A DNA stretch of 64,000 nucleotides, from contig MLPZ01000002.1 in assembly GCA_001885315.1 (NCBI GenBank), positions 1-64,000 of the forward strand. Direction: 5' to 3'. A program made the translations under genes and the position numbers. This DNA is from Treponema sp. CETP13. Its GTDB lineage: Bacteria; Spirochaetota; Spirochaetia; Treponematales; Treponemataceae. The notes under the pieces were generated by a model. The model saw nothing but the letters and a program-made list of their open reading frames with translations, was not told the DNA's origin and made no database searches. Of the stretch, positions 51,773 to 60,856 are shown piece after piece (the stretch's first letter is position 1; every line of letters starts with the position of its first letter).

Positions 51773-52933
51773 TTACCCTTTTATAGCTCCGCCAGCAACG
51801 CCTTCTGAGAGTTGCTTTTGAAATCCAAGATAAACTAATATAACAGGAAGAGTTGCAATTACAAGCGATGCAATTTGCCAACCGAGCTGCGTTCCTTGCC
51901 TTGAAGCAAATGAAAAGATTCCTACTGGTAACGATTTTGTAGCTTCAGAACTAGCTAAAACAAGAACGAGTAAGAATTCATTCCATATTCCAAGTCCTGT
52001 CATTACACAAATTGTTACAATTACAGGGATTGTCATAGGAACAATTATACTTTGGAATGTTCTAAACGCAGTAGCTCCGTCAATATAAGCGGATTCAATA
52101 AGGCTGTCAGGTAATCCTTTTATAAAACCAGAAGAAAGCATTACAGAAAGAGGAAGCCCAAAGGCAATATATACTAGAATAATTCCTATATGAGTATCTG
52201 CTAAGTTTGCTTTAGTCAATAAAAGAAATAAAGGTATGATAATTTGGGATACATCTAAAAGATATCCCAGACCAATAATACTTAATATAATTGCTGAAAT
52301 CTTTTTGTATCGAAATTTTGAAATACCATAGCCGAGCATTAATCCTAAAAAGACAATAAAAAAAGTAGATACGATAGTGTATAAGAGAGAATTCAAAAAC
52401 TTTAAACCTAACCCCCCTCGTTTCCATGAAGAAGAGTAGTTCCAGAATATTGTGTTCCAACTAAAATTTCGTGCGTATTTAGCCGGTAATTCTTTCAATT
52501 TTATAGTGTCTCCAGGTTCCATAGAAGCTATATCGTCTGCTCCAAGATCCTTTAAGACACTTCGTTCCATAAAATGTACTTTAAACCGTCTACCAGGAGC
52601 AATGGTTGTTGATTCAAGAATAATAATATTTTCTTCAATCTTTTCAATATTGCTGCTTTTTAATCCATATTTGTCCAGCAAACCTTTAGGATACGTTATA
52701 TTAAGTTGTGGTTTTACACTTACAAAAACATCTTCTTTATTGTGAAACAAGGCATATGGCAAAGAAAATTTGCTTATATTTAACTCTTCATTTGTTTTAA
52801 ATGAAGACATTCCCATCCAAAACAAAGGAAAAACTGTAATTAAGGCCCATAATATAAAAATAAAATAAGAAAGTGGCTTAGAAAAATAAGTTGTAAAGAA
52901 ACCTGTTGTAAGGTTTTTTTCAGTAGTTTCCAT
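51773..52933 (-). CDS. Sugar ABC transporter permease (MalG-like) with large periplasmic insert
   Basis: The 386-residue permease is about 100 residues longer than usual. The first helix (residues about 18-40) is followed by an insert of some 120 residues rich in charged and beta-prone stretches, before the five remaining helices. The EAA-loop region reads ESAYIDGATAFRTFQSIIVP. It ends with the typical EGVAGGAIKG. GGAGG lies before its ATG, which starts one base after the stop of the partner permease. The insert should face the periplasm and may contact the binding protein. Confidence 0.9.
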   Translation of the reverse strand: METTEKNLTTGFFTTYFSKPLSYFIFILWALITVFPLFWMGMSSFKTNEELNISKFSLPYALFHNKEDVFVSVKPQLNITYPKGLLDKYGLKSSNIEKIEENIIILESTTIAPGRRFKVHFMERSVLKDLGADDIASMEPGDTIKLKELPAKYARNFSWNTIFWNYSSSWKRGGLGLKFLNSLLYTIVSTFFIVFLGLMLGYGISKFRYKKISAIILSIIGLGYLLDVSQIIIPLFLLLTKANLADTHIGIILVYIAFGLPLSVMLSSGFIKGLPDSLIESAYIDGATAFRTFQSIIVPMTIPVIVTICVMTGLGIWNEFLLVLVLASSEATKSLPVGIFSFASRQGTQLGWQIASLVIATLPVILVYLGFQKQLSEGVAGGAIKG

Positions 52934-52934
52934 C

Positions 52935-53849
52935 TTAGTATTCCTCCTCTGTCCCTAGCTTTTTGCCAACAATTTTACTTAATACAATCATTAAGGCACT
53001 AATAAGTACAATGGTATTTGAAATTGCGGCTCCAAAGGCATACCTCAATGGGTTTGAGTAATTATTAAATGCGGTTCTATACATAAAAACTGATAAAACT
53101 TCGACATTCTGTTGCACAAGTCCATCAGGAGCAATAGCATAAATAAGGGCAAAACTTTTAAGTGATCCAGCAATTGCAAGAATTGCGGATATCAAAATAG
53201 TGCCTGCTAGAAGAGGCATAACAATACTTCTAAATATCTTTCCTTCTGTTGCACCATCAATTTTTGCAGCTTCTAGCATGCTGTCATCAATTTTCTGTAA
53301 GTTAGCAAGAAAGATAATCATATACATTCCGGTATACATCCAGATAAGAGCAATAGCTATAGGAATCATTGCTGTAGATTTATTAAGCATAACTTTACAT
53401 TGAGCTTCAGGATTTCCCGATATCCATTGCATTAAACCTGATACAGGTCCGTCGGCACTAAAAAGCATTCTCCATAAAATACCAATTACAATTGTTGATA
53501 AAAACTGTGGAAGGAATACCATAGATTGAAAAAAAGACCTTCCTTTTATTCTTTTTCGATATAAAATAAACGCCAATAAAAATCCAATAGGAATCTGTCC
53601 TAATAAGGAAACGGCGACTATAATCATATTATTTTTTAAAGCATTCCAGAATGCTGGATTAGTAATCATGTTTTTGTAATTTACTAATCCTGTAAAATTC
53701 CATTTTCCACCTCTGTTTGGATTAAAGTCTGAAAAGCTTAACAGTACAGAATAAACTATGGGGTATGCCACAATCAGTAAATAGATAAGCAGACCCGGTA
53801 TAACAAATAAACAGTACGTTGCAATATCTCGTCTATCATGTTTTTTCAA
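52935..53849 (-). CDS. Sugar ABC transporter permease (MalF-like)
   Basis: The 304-residue permease has six helices and the EAA loop EAAKIDGATEGKIFRSIVMP. The opening (CLFVIPGLLIYLLIVAYPIVYSV) and FTGLVNYKNMITNPAFWNAL are typical of MalF/UgpA-type proteins. It starts with TTG, 7 nt after AAGGAG. It pairs with the MalG-like protein; a solute-binding gene lies upstream, but no ATPase gene is in this locus, so a shared MsmK-type ATPase elsewhere must power it. Confidence 0.92.
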   Translation of the reverse strand: MKKHDRRDIATYCLFVIPGLLIYLLIVAYPIVYSVLLSFSDFNPNRGGKWNFTGLVNYKNMITNPAFWNALKNNMIIVAVSLLGQIPIGFLLAFILYRKRIKGRSFFQSMVFLPQFLSTIVIGILWRMLFSADGPVSGLMQWISGNPEAQCKVMLNKSTAMIPIAIALIWMYTGMYMIIFLANLQKIDDSMLEAAKIDGATEGKIFRSIVMPLLAGTILISAILAIAGSLKSFALIYAIAPDGLVQQNVEVLSVFMYRTAFNNYSNPLRYAFGAAISNTIVLISALMIVLSKIVGKKLGTEEEY

Positions 53850-53894
53850 AGCACACTCCTTGTGCCGAATTTAACGGCAAAATCTTTTGAAAAA

Positions 53895-53921
53895 GAGAGG
53901 AGACCCTTGCTGTCCCCCCTC
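53895..53921 (-). terminator. Intercistronic hairpin between binding-protein and permease genes
   Basis: On the minus strand GAGGGGGGAC pairs with GTCTCCTCTC (two G-U pairs) and is followed by TTTTT. A leaky stop here would keep the binding protein more abundant than the permeases, a common arrangement. Confidence 0.6.
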
Positions 53922-53953
53922 ATGTGAATACTAAAAATTAGAATTCGAAAATG

Positions 53954-55234
53954 TTATCGATTAAGTTCAACATCAATTGCTTTTGCAGCAGCTTCTGGTG
54001 ATAATTGACCTGTAACAACTTTTTGGCATCCAATTAGGAGTGTGTCGTTAGCTGTGCCACTTAAGATAGAGTCAATAACTGGAGTGATTTTATACTGACT
54101 GAGACTATTTTTTAAAATTACAACTGTTGGCATGTCATCTGGCATTGTGTAATCTTTTAGAACTGTTCCGGTAATAGCACCATCTCGTAATCTTTGTGTA
54201 ACTTCTGCAGCACTATTAAAATAGTTAATAAATTTCATGGCAGCATCAACTTTACCTTCGTCAACACATTTTTGTGTATATCCATATCCGACTTGTTTTG
54301 CAGCTGCGAGTGTGTTGATATTTCCTTTTGCTCCTGGAACTTCTGGGAATGGAATCATCACCATAGCTTCTTGTCGTTCTAATGAAAATCCACCAGCTCC
54401 CCATTGTCCGTCCATGTAACAAATATATTTTCCTGCAGAGAAGTTTGATTTACCTGTACCATCATCAACCAAAACTGAATCTGGTGAAAGAACGCCATCA
54501 TCTACCATTGTTTTCAAGAATGAATAGGCTGCAACAAAGTCAGGATCGCTAAATGTTTTTTCTCCAGCTACTGCTTTTGACACCCAGTTTTCGTCACCAG
54601 TTGTTTGTGCAAGAATAGTCGAAAATAGACATGAACCCCATGCCCATGCATCTGCACCGTGAATTCCGAGGACATCAATTCCATCTGCTTTTGCTTTTGA
54701 AACCATTGCTTTTAAATCTGCATATTTTGTAGGAACAGAAAAACCATATTTTTTTAAAAGTTCTGTATTTACATACATAGGGGTACAATAATTGGCAGTT
54801 CCATGTGGTACATAAAAATATTCACCTTTGCTATTATCTGGTCCAATTTTGTCCAAATCATACATTCCTGATTTTACCAATTCTTCTTTCATATCTACAT
54901 GTTGTCCGGCTTCGTCCCATGGCGCTCCCCAGCGAGAATCTGAACCCATGTATGCAACATCTGGTACATCACCTGATGCAAGACGTGCAGTAACTTTTTG
55001 ATGGTAAGCTTGGTCGTAAAGCATCTCTTCATTAATATCAATATTAGGATATTCTGATTCAAATTCAGAAACAATACGCATAAAGGTTTGTCCCTCTGAA
55101 TTAGCATTGTCTCCGTACCCTAAAACATTTAATACGATTTTACCATCTTTTGTAGCTGTATCCTTTGATCCACCTGCAAAAACCATTCCTGCTACTGCTA
55201 AAGAAAGTACAATAATTAAAGTGGTTTTTTTCAT
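53954..55234 (-). CDS. Sugar ABC transporter substrate-binding protein
   Basis: The 426-residue protein belongs to the extracellular solute-binding protein family 1. It has a signal peptide that ends AGMVFAGGSKD without a lipobox Cys, so it should be released or anchored otherwise. Mature motifs include ESEYPNIDINEEMLYD and DVAYMGSDSRWGAP. It captures oligosaccharides, probably manno-oligosaccharides from context. A strong AAAGGAGG precedes the ATG. The putative ROK operator lies about 80 bp upstream. Confidence 0.9.
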   Translation of the reverse strand: MKKTTLIIVLSLAVAGMVFAGGSKDTATKDGKIVLNVLGYGDNANSEGQTFMRIVSEFESEYPNIDINEEMLYDQAYHQKVTARLASGDVPDVAYMGSDSRWGAPWDEAGQHVDMKEELVKSGMYDLDKIGPDNSKGEYFYVPHGTANYCTPMYVNTELLKKYGFSVPTKYADLKAMVSKAKADGIDVLGIHGADAWAWGSCLFSTILAQTTGDENWVSKAVAGEKTFSDPDFVAAYSFLKTMVDDGVLSPDSVLVDDGTGKSNFSAGKYICYMDGQWGAGGFSLERQEAMVMIPFPEVPGAKGNINTLAAAKQVGYGYTQKCVDEGKVDAAMKFINYFNSAAEVTQRLRDGAITGTVLKDYTMPDDMPTVVILKNSLSQYKITPVIDSILSGTANDTLLIGCQKVVTGQLSPEAAAKAIDVELNR

Positions 55235-55314
55235 ATAATCCTCCTTTCGGAATATGAAATGTTCTAAAATCTACTAAATAGACTTTATATTTAGCAGATT
55301 ATGTTCATTTATTT

Positions 55315-55341
55315 TAGTTGATTGTAAAAACCAACTAACTA
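55315..55341 (-). promoter_or_regulatory. Putative ROK operator before the transporter operon
   Basis: TAGTTGATT-N9-AACTAACTA has the same half-sites and the same 9-base gap as the epimerase operator. It lies in the 146-bp gap between the ROK gene and the binding-protein gene. The exact promoter of this operon is not clear; a TTTACA element overlaps the dyad. Confidence 0.65.
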
Positions 55342-55380
55342 CTACAAGTATGATAGCACGGGTTTTTAAATCTGTAAAGC

Positions 55381-56562
55381 TTATTTCTTTAAATTTTTAT
55401 GTTTAATATGTGAGAACAATTCTAGACTATTTGGTTGATTGTTTTTACTTCCAGTGAGTTTTGGAATAGGGAATATTTTCTCTAAATACATACATGCTGC
55501 GCCGTAAGCAACAGCCATATTCCCAAGAGATGCAATTTGAATATCGACATTTTTTTTAGGACCATAAGCCCATAAATAATTAATTTCCTTATAGATACAT
55601 TTTGATAGTTTATCAGCTGAAGGATTGTCTAGTCCTGCGATATAGACTCTATTTAAGTTTAGTATGTTTACTAAAAAAGCTACATGTTTTGATAGTTCTA
55701 TATAGCCTTCATTTTCTTTGTCTTCATTAAATCCGTTAATTGGAGCAGTAAATGACGATTTTAGTTGTCCTTCTACGGACTCGTCCCATAGTAGGCTTCT
55801 AAATTCTCCTGCAGTAGATTCATTACCACGAAATATGTGGCCATTTAAAACTAATCCCATACCAATGGCAACTTTGCGGGGTGCATCAGAAAGAGCTTCT
55901 ATCATTCTATATTCGAGAAGTAAAAATAGCATATTTTGGGGAGAAACATTAGCTACAAATCGTTCACTGTAACAACAACAACGTGCATCGTTTTCTATGT
56001 ATACAGGAACAGTAATAATGTCCTGAACATCTTGAATAAAATTATATGGGCTTGAAATAAAAAGAGGGACAGACTCTCTTATTACACTTGTTTCTGGATT
56101 TATAAGAGCTGGTAATCCTACCCCAATTCCTAAAAGTGGAAGAGAAAGTTTTTCGGATTCTGAAACAATTAAGTTATAAGCAATTGTAAATATACCTTTA
56201 GTTTTAAGTTTCTTAAATACTTCTGGTTTTATAATTTCTTGATGTTGAAAGAGAACCGTTCCGTGCAGATTAAGAATGCAACAAATAAAACGTTCTGTAT
56301 TTATCTCAATTCCTCCTACAACACCAAAATTAGGTGTTATTTCTAGGAAAATAGGCTTTCGCCCCCCCTGAGGTCCTGTTGACCCTTGTGCCATCTCATG
56401 GATGAGTCCAAGTTCTTTTAGTTGGGAGACATGCTTAGTTATAGTAGATTTATCAAGAGCTAATTTTGATGCAATTTCAATGCGACTTATGCCTTTTTGT
56501 TCCCAGACAAGACGAAGAATTCGGTAAATATTAATATCAGAGAGAGAGTTAATTGATTTCAT
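55381..56562 (-). CDS. ROK-family transcriptional regulator
   Basis: The 393-residue protein has an N-terminal winged helix (ISRIEIASKLALDKSTITKHV) and a ROK domain starting at GGRKPIFLEI, with VYIENDARCCCYSERF and GNESTAGEFRSLLW matching the sugar-binding lobes. The CxCGxxGCxE zinc motif is not found. It resembles XylR/NagC-type repressors that release DNA when a sugar binds. Its place directly upstream of the transporter operon and the shared dyad point to control of this locus. No ribosome site is seen; TATGAT ends 9 nt before the ATG. Confidence 0.85.
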   Translation of the reverse strand: MKSINSLSDINIYRILRLVWEQKGISRIEIASKLALDKSTITKHVSQLKELGLIHEMAQGSTGPQGGRKPIFLEITPNFGVVGGIEINTERFICCILNLHGTVLFQHQEIIKPEVFKKLKTKGIFTIAYNLIVSESEKLSLPLLGIGVGLPALINPETSVIRESVPLFISSPYNFIQDVQDIITVPVYIENDARCCCYSERFVANVSPQNMLFLLLEYRMIEALSDAPRKVAIGMGLVLNGHIFRGNESTAGEFRSLLWDESVEGQLKSSFTAPINGFNEDKENEGYIELSKHVAFLVNILNLNRVYIAGLDNPSADKLSKCIYKEINYLWAYGPKKNVDIQIASLGNMAVAYGAACMYLEKIFPIPKLTGSKNNQPNSLELFSHIKHKNLKK

Positions 56563-56660
56563 GTATTAACTATCATAGCATATTGTTTAAATAAATCAAG
56601 TTGTTTTCTTTTATTTATGAGGGCAAAACTTGTTAATTAAGAGAGTATCAAGAATCTTAA

Positions 56661-56692
56661 AAAAAAAGCAGATTTCTAAGAAATCTGCTTTT
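56661..56692 (-). terminator. Terminator of tRNA(CAT)
   Basis: A 12-bp stem (AAAAGCAGATTT / AAATCTGCTTTT) with a 5-base loop and following T-run directly adjoins the tRNA 3' end on the minus strand. Confidence 0.88.
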
Positions 56693-56766
56693 TGGGCCCA
56701 CTTAGACTTGAACTAAGGACCGACGGGTTATGAGTCCGTTGCTCTAACCAACTGAGCTATAGGCCC
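56693..56766 (-). tRNA. tRNA with CAT anticodon (elongator Met or Ile2)
   Basis: The cloverleaf is complete, with acceptor GGGCCTA/TGGGCCC, D stem region TAGCTCAGTTGGTTAGAGCA and T arm CTTAG/CTAAG. The anticodon CAT may read AUG (elongator Met) or, if C34 is lysidylated, AUA (Ile2); I cannot decide without comparison. The anticodon stem has an A31-C39 mismatch. CCA is not encoded. The initiator features of the other CAT tRNA are absent. Confidence 0.85.
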
Positions 56767-56810
56767 AAATGTATATGCAATCAAAGATTACGTCATACAT
56801 AAGTGAACTG

Positions 56811-56840
56811 ATTTTATCTTAAAAACCTGTAAATTGTCAA
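56811..56840 (-). promoter_or_regulatory. Promoter of tRNA(CAT)
   Basis: TTGACA and TAAAAT are separated by 18 bp, giving a short 5' extension to be trimmed before the mature tRNA. Confidence 0.65.
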
Positions 56841-56887
56841 TACATATAAGGGCTAACTTTGTTTTTTTTTATAAAATGATACAAAAT

Positions 56888-57121
56888 TTAATAGTGGGGT
56901 GGCCTTCGGTTTGGAATATCAGATTCAATTTGTTCTGATATCTCTAAAAGTTTTTCAGACATAGAACGATTTTCAGCTGAAAGTTTATCCATGCTTTTGT
57001 TTTGTTGAATAGTCATCTCTTGTAACTGATCAATAAAATTTTCAATATACGAAAGTTTCATTTCTAGTTTAGTAATTCTCTCTTCAAGGTCTGCATCATG
57101 ACTCTTATCATTCTTATTCAT
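56888..57121 (-). CDS. slyX: SlyX-like coiled-coil protein
   Basis: The 77-residue protein is a predicted coiled coil (LEERITKLEMKLSYIENFID, then heptads) and ends RRPPHY, which is close to the conserved tail of SlyX. The function of SlyX is unknown. Its ATG has no ribosome site; TATATT ends exactly 6 nt before it, so it joins the set of predicted leaderless genes. The -35 is weak. Confidence 0.75.
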   Translation of the reverse strand: MNKNDKSHDADLEERITKLEMKLSYIENFIDQLQEMTIQQNKSMDKLSAENRSMSEKLLEISEQIESDIPNRRPPHY

Positions 57122-57205
57122 ATAAGTAATATATCATATTTATTATAAAAAAAACAGGTTTTGTTTTTACTGTTTTGACTGAATTGTATTTACTATTAAA
57201 ATAAA

Positions 57206-57235
57206 AAATCCCTTTACATTTGTGTAAAGGGATTT
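57206..57235 (-). terminator. hnd operon terminator
   Basis: A perfect 13-bp stem (AAATCCCTTTACA) with a 4-base loop is followed by TTTTTTATTTT on the minus strand, about 50 bp after hndD. Confidence 0.88.
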
Positions 57236-57285
57236 AGTTTTAAAAGTATAGATTACAGTAATTAATAAGACTGTAAAAAGGTAAC

Positions 57286-59055
57286 TTAATTAACTTCGTA
57301 AACATCTCTTTCGGTGTATTTTGTATGCAGTAATTTATGTGATAATTCACTGCATGGTTTTCCAAAAAAGTCTTTATATACTTTTATAATGTCAGGGTTT
57401 TTGTGTGAAACTCTAATTTCGCATTGCTCATCATCTCGATAAAGGCCAGCGATACGTGCTTTTCTAACTTCATCATTAATGCCATAGGGTTGTCCACCAC
57501 CACCAATGCAGCCACCTTTGCAAGCCATAATTTCTACAAAATGATATGAAGGTTCTTTCCCTTCTGCTATTTCTGTACGAATTTTTTGAATTATTTTATC
57601 AACATTTCCTAATTGATTTATAATACAAACTCTGACTTCTGTACCTTTAATGTCAATTTTAGCTTCTTTTACTTGCTCTAACCCTCGAACAGAAGTGAAA
57701 TTTATATCTTCGAGTTCTTCATTTGTAATAAGTTTGTAAGCCGTTCTAAGAGCAGCTTCCATTACACCTCCGGTAACACCAAATATTGTTCCAGCCCCAG
57801 TGTATTGACCAAGTGGACTGTCTGCTTCCGATTCTTCAATGTTTTCAAAGTCGATTCCTGCTTGTTTTATAAGGTGAGCAAATTCTCGAGTTGTAATAGA
57901 AGTATCTACATCTCTCCGAGTTCCTGCACTGCTCATGTTCTCATCTCTTTGAAGTTCCCATTTTTTTGCAGTACAAGGCATGATGGACATACTAAAAATC
58001 TTTTTTGGATCTAGTTTCATGTTTTGTGCCCAGTAGGTTTTTATACATGCACCCATCATTTGTTGCGGGCTTTTTGCTGAGGACATATTAGGTAGTAAAT
58101 CATGGTAATTTTTTTCACAATAATCTACCCATGCAGGACAGCATGATGTGAATTGAGGTAAGTGTCCTTTTATTGCTCCGGCTGTAAATCTGTTAACAAA
58201 TTCGGTTCCTTCTTCCATAATAGTGAGGTCTGCAGAAAAATTCGTGTCAAATACATAATCAAAACCAATTTTTCGAAGAGCAGTGTATATTTTTTTTGTT
58301 TCAAGTTCTCCTGGGGCGTATCCAAATTCTTCTCCCAGCGCGACTCGGACAGCTGGTGCAATTTGTACTACTGAGGTATATTCAGGGTCTCCAAGACGAT
58401 CCCAAATTTTACGGTTAGAATGAGTTGAATAAATAGCTCCTGTAGGGCAATGAACAGCACATTGGCCACAACGAACACAAGGGCTTTCTGATAGATTTTT
58501 GCCTGCTACTGGACCTATAACGGTTTTGTCACCTCTTCCTGTGTATTCAAGAGCCCAAACATTCTGCATAATTTGGCAAGCTTCTACACATCTGCCACAG
58601 TTAATGCATTTGTTTCGATCAAGAACAATAGCTTCGTTTGAATCGTCAACAGGTTGATTTTTTAGTATCTTATCAAAGCGAATTGTACGTAATCCAAATT
58701 CTGCAGCTAAAGTTTGCAGTTCACAGTTTCCATTGCGAGAACAAGTTAAACAATCATCTGGGTGATTTGAAAGTATTAGTTCGAGTACAGTTCGACGAGC
58801 TTGAACAAGACCTGGATCATGCGTAACAATATCCATTCCTTCGCTGACAGGAGTACAACATGCACGCATCATTCTCTGGGTGCCGACTGGATGAACAATA
58901 CAAATACCACATGATGCCCAAGCAGGAAGATCAGGACTGTAACAAAGTGAAGGAATTTTAATTCCAATTGATTTTGCAGCATTAAGAATAGTTGTTCCTT
59001 CTGGAACATGAACCTCTTTGCCGTCTATTTTTAGGTTTAATATTTTATCTGCCAT
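57286..59055 (-). CDS. hndD: [FeFe]-hydrogenase catalytic subunit HndD
   Basis: The 589-residue protein has an N-terminal [2Fe-2S] ferredoxin domain (SLCYSPDLPAWASCGIC), the His-ligated cluster region (NHPDDCLTCSRNGNCELQ), two [4Fe-4S] motifs (CINCGRCVEAC and CVRCGQCAVHCP) and the H-cluster domain: L1 TSCCPAW, L2 MPCTAKKWE, and L3 MACKGGCIGGGGQP. The L3 motif has Lys where MACPGGC is usual. It reduces protons to H2 (or the reverse) with electrons from NADH and ferredoxin in complex with HndA-C. AGGAG precedes the ATG. Confidence 0.95.
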   Translation of the reverse strand: MADKILNLKIDGKEVHVPEGTTILNAAKSIGIKIPSLCYSPDLPAWASCGICIVHPVGTQRMMRACCTPVSEGMDIVTHDPGLVQARRTVLELILSNHPDDCLTCSRNGNCELQTLAAEFGLRTIRFDKILKNQPVDDSNEAIVLDRNKCINCGRCVEACQIMQNVWALEYTGRGDKTVIGPVAGKNLSESPCVRCGQCAVHCPTGAIYSTHSNRKIWDRLGDPEYTSVVQIAPAVRVALGEEFGYAPGELETKKIYTALRKIGFDYVFDTNFSADLTIMEEGTEFVNRFTAGAIKGHLPQFTSCCPAWVDYCEKNYHDLLPNMSSAKSPQQMMGACIKTYWAQNMKLDPKKIFSMSIMPCTAKKWELQRDENMSSAGTRRDVDTSITTREFAHLIKQAGIDFENIEESEADSPLGQYTGAGTIFGVTGGVMEAALRTAYKLITNEELEDINFTSVRGLEQVKEAKIDIKGTEVRVCIINQLGNVDKIIQKIRTEIAEGKEPSYHFVEIMACKGGCIGGGGQPYGINDEVRKARIAGLYRDDEQCEIRVSHKNPDIIKVYKDFFGKPCSELSHKLLHTKYTERDVYEVN

Positions 59056-59064
59056 GATAGACTC

Positions 59065-60846
59065 CTATTTCTTTATAATTGCGTTAAATTTACAGGTTCG
59101 CTCACATTCGCCACATTTAAGACAGAGAGTTTGATTAATAACATGGCGTTGTTTTTTATCACCTGAAATAGCATCTGCTGGGCATTTACGTGCACAAGCA
59201 CCACATCCAATACATTTTTCAGTAATATAGTACTGTACAAGATGTTTACATTTGCCAGCTCTACAATGTTTATCTTTGATATGCTCAATATATTCATTTT
59301 CGAATTTTTTAATTGTAGAAAGAGTAGGATTAGGAGCTCCTTGACCAAGACCACAGAGAGAAGCTTTTTGCATTGCAGAACCAATATCTTTAAGTTTTTC
59401 TATGTCTTCCATAGTTCCATTTCCTCGAGTTATTTTATCGAGAATTTCATACATTTGGCGGGTTCCAATGCGGCATGGGGAACATTTTCCACAGCTTTCT
59501 TCTACACAGAATTGCATATAGAATTTAGAGACGTCAACAACACAGTCGTCCTCATCCATAACAATTACTCCACCTGAACCCATGATAGTGCCATGTGCTT
59601 TTAAGTTTGCATAGTTAATAGGTAAATCTAGTTCTTCTTCCGAAAGAATACCACCAGAAGGGCCTCCTGTTTGAACGCCTTTAAACTTTTTACCATTTTT
59701 TATTCCACCACCAATGTCAAAAATAATTTCTCGAAGAGTTGTTCCAAATGGAACTTCGACAAGACCAGAATTTTCGACTTTACCTGTTAGTGCAAATACT
59801 TTTGTTCCCTTAGAGTCTTCGTCACCAATAGTACTATACCATTTAGCTCCCTTATTGATGATTACAGGAACGTTAGCTAAAGTTTCTACATTATCAATAC
59901 AAGTTGGTTTTCCCCAAAGACCACAAACTGCTGGAAATGGAGGTTTAGGAGTTGGCATACCACGTTTTCCTTCTATTGAACGTAAAAGAGCTGTTTCTTC
60001 ACCACAAACAAATGCTCCGGCCCCTAATCTAATCTCTATATCAAAATCGAACCCTGATCCTAAAATATCTTTACCTAAAAGACCATAGTCTCTAGCTTGT
60101 TTCATAGCTATTTTTAATCGTTCAACAGCTAAAGGATATTCTGCACGAATATAAATAAATCCTTGATGGGCACCAATTGTATGACCACAAATAATCATTC
60201 CTTCAAGGACTGAATGAGGATCTCCTTCTATAGTTGATCGATTCATGTATGCTCCAGGATCTCCTTCATCAGCATTACAAACGACATATTTTACGTCGTT
60301 TTCGGGAGCTTTTGTAAAACTCCATTTTCTACCTGTAGGAAATCCAGCTCCTCCTCGACCACGAAGTCCAGAATCAAGCATTTCTTGAATAACTTCATCT
60401 GGTGTCATATTAAATAATACTTTTTCGAGTGCCATGTAGCCATCCCGAGCAATGTATTCATCTATGTTTTCTGGATTTATTAAACCGCAGTTTCGTAAAA
60501 CAATACGTAATTGTTTTTGATAAAATTGAATTTCATTTGCTTGTGAAATACTTTTCTTTTTTTTATCATATAAAAGCCGAGAAACTTCACGCCCTTTTAT
60601 TATATGTTCATGAATGATTTCTTTTGCATCTTCTGGTTTTACTTCTACATAAAAAGAGTCTTCTGGAAGAACTTTTACAATAGGACCTTTTTCACAAAAC
60701 CCAAAACATCCAGTTTTTACAATTTGTACTTGATCTTCAACTCCAGCAGCCTTAGCTTCTGCGTGCAAGTTTTTATAAATTTCTCCGGAACCAGAAGATT
60801 CACATCCTGTTCCACCACAGACAAGTATATAATGATTATATGCCAT
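59065..60846 (-). CDS. hndC: NADH-binding hydrogenase subunit HndC (NuoF-like)
   Basis: The protein of 593 residues starts with a thioredoxin-like [2Fe-2S] domain (ILVCGGTGCESSG), followed by the NuoF core with FMN and NADH motifs (GRGGAGFPTGRKW and GAGAFVCGEETALL) and the [4Fe-4S] motif ESCGKCSPCRIGTRQ. A C-terminal 2x[4Fe-4S] ferredoxin (CIGCGACARKCP, CLKCGECERTCK) is added. It is the NAD(H)-handling and probable electron-branching subunit. I start at the ATG after AGGAG; an upstream ATG overlaps hndB and is unlikely. Confidence 0.95.
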   Translation of the reverse strand: MAYNHYILVCGGTGCESSGSGEIYKNLHAEAKAAGVEDQVQIVKTGCFGFCEKGPIVKVLPEDSFYVEVKPEDAKEIIHEHIIKGREVSRLLYDKKKKSISQANEIQFYQKQLRIVLRNCGLINPENIDEYIARDGYMALEKVLFNMTPDEVIQEMLDSGLRGRGGAGFPTGRKWSFTKAPENDVKYVVCNADEGDPGAYMNRSTIEGDPHSVLEGMIICGHTIGAHQGFIYIRAEYPLAVERLKIAMKQARDYGLLGKDILGSGFDFDIEIRLGAGAFVCGEETALLRSIEGKRGMPTPKPPFPAVCGLWGKPTCIDNVETLANVPVIINKGAKWYSTIGDEDSKGTKVFALTGKVENSGLVEVPFGTTLREIIFDIGGGIKNGKKFKGVQTGGPSGGILSEEELDLPINYANLKAHGTIMGSGGVIVMDEDDCVVDVSKFYMQFCVEESCGKCSPCRIGTRQMYEILDKITRGNGTMEDIEKLKDIGSAMQKASLCGLGQGAPNPTLSTIKKFENEYIEHIKDKHCRAGKCKHLVQYYITEKCIGCGACARKCPADAISGDKKQRHVINQTLCLKCGECERTCKFNAIIKK

Positions 60847-60856
60847 TTTATATCTC

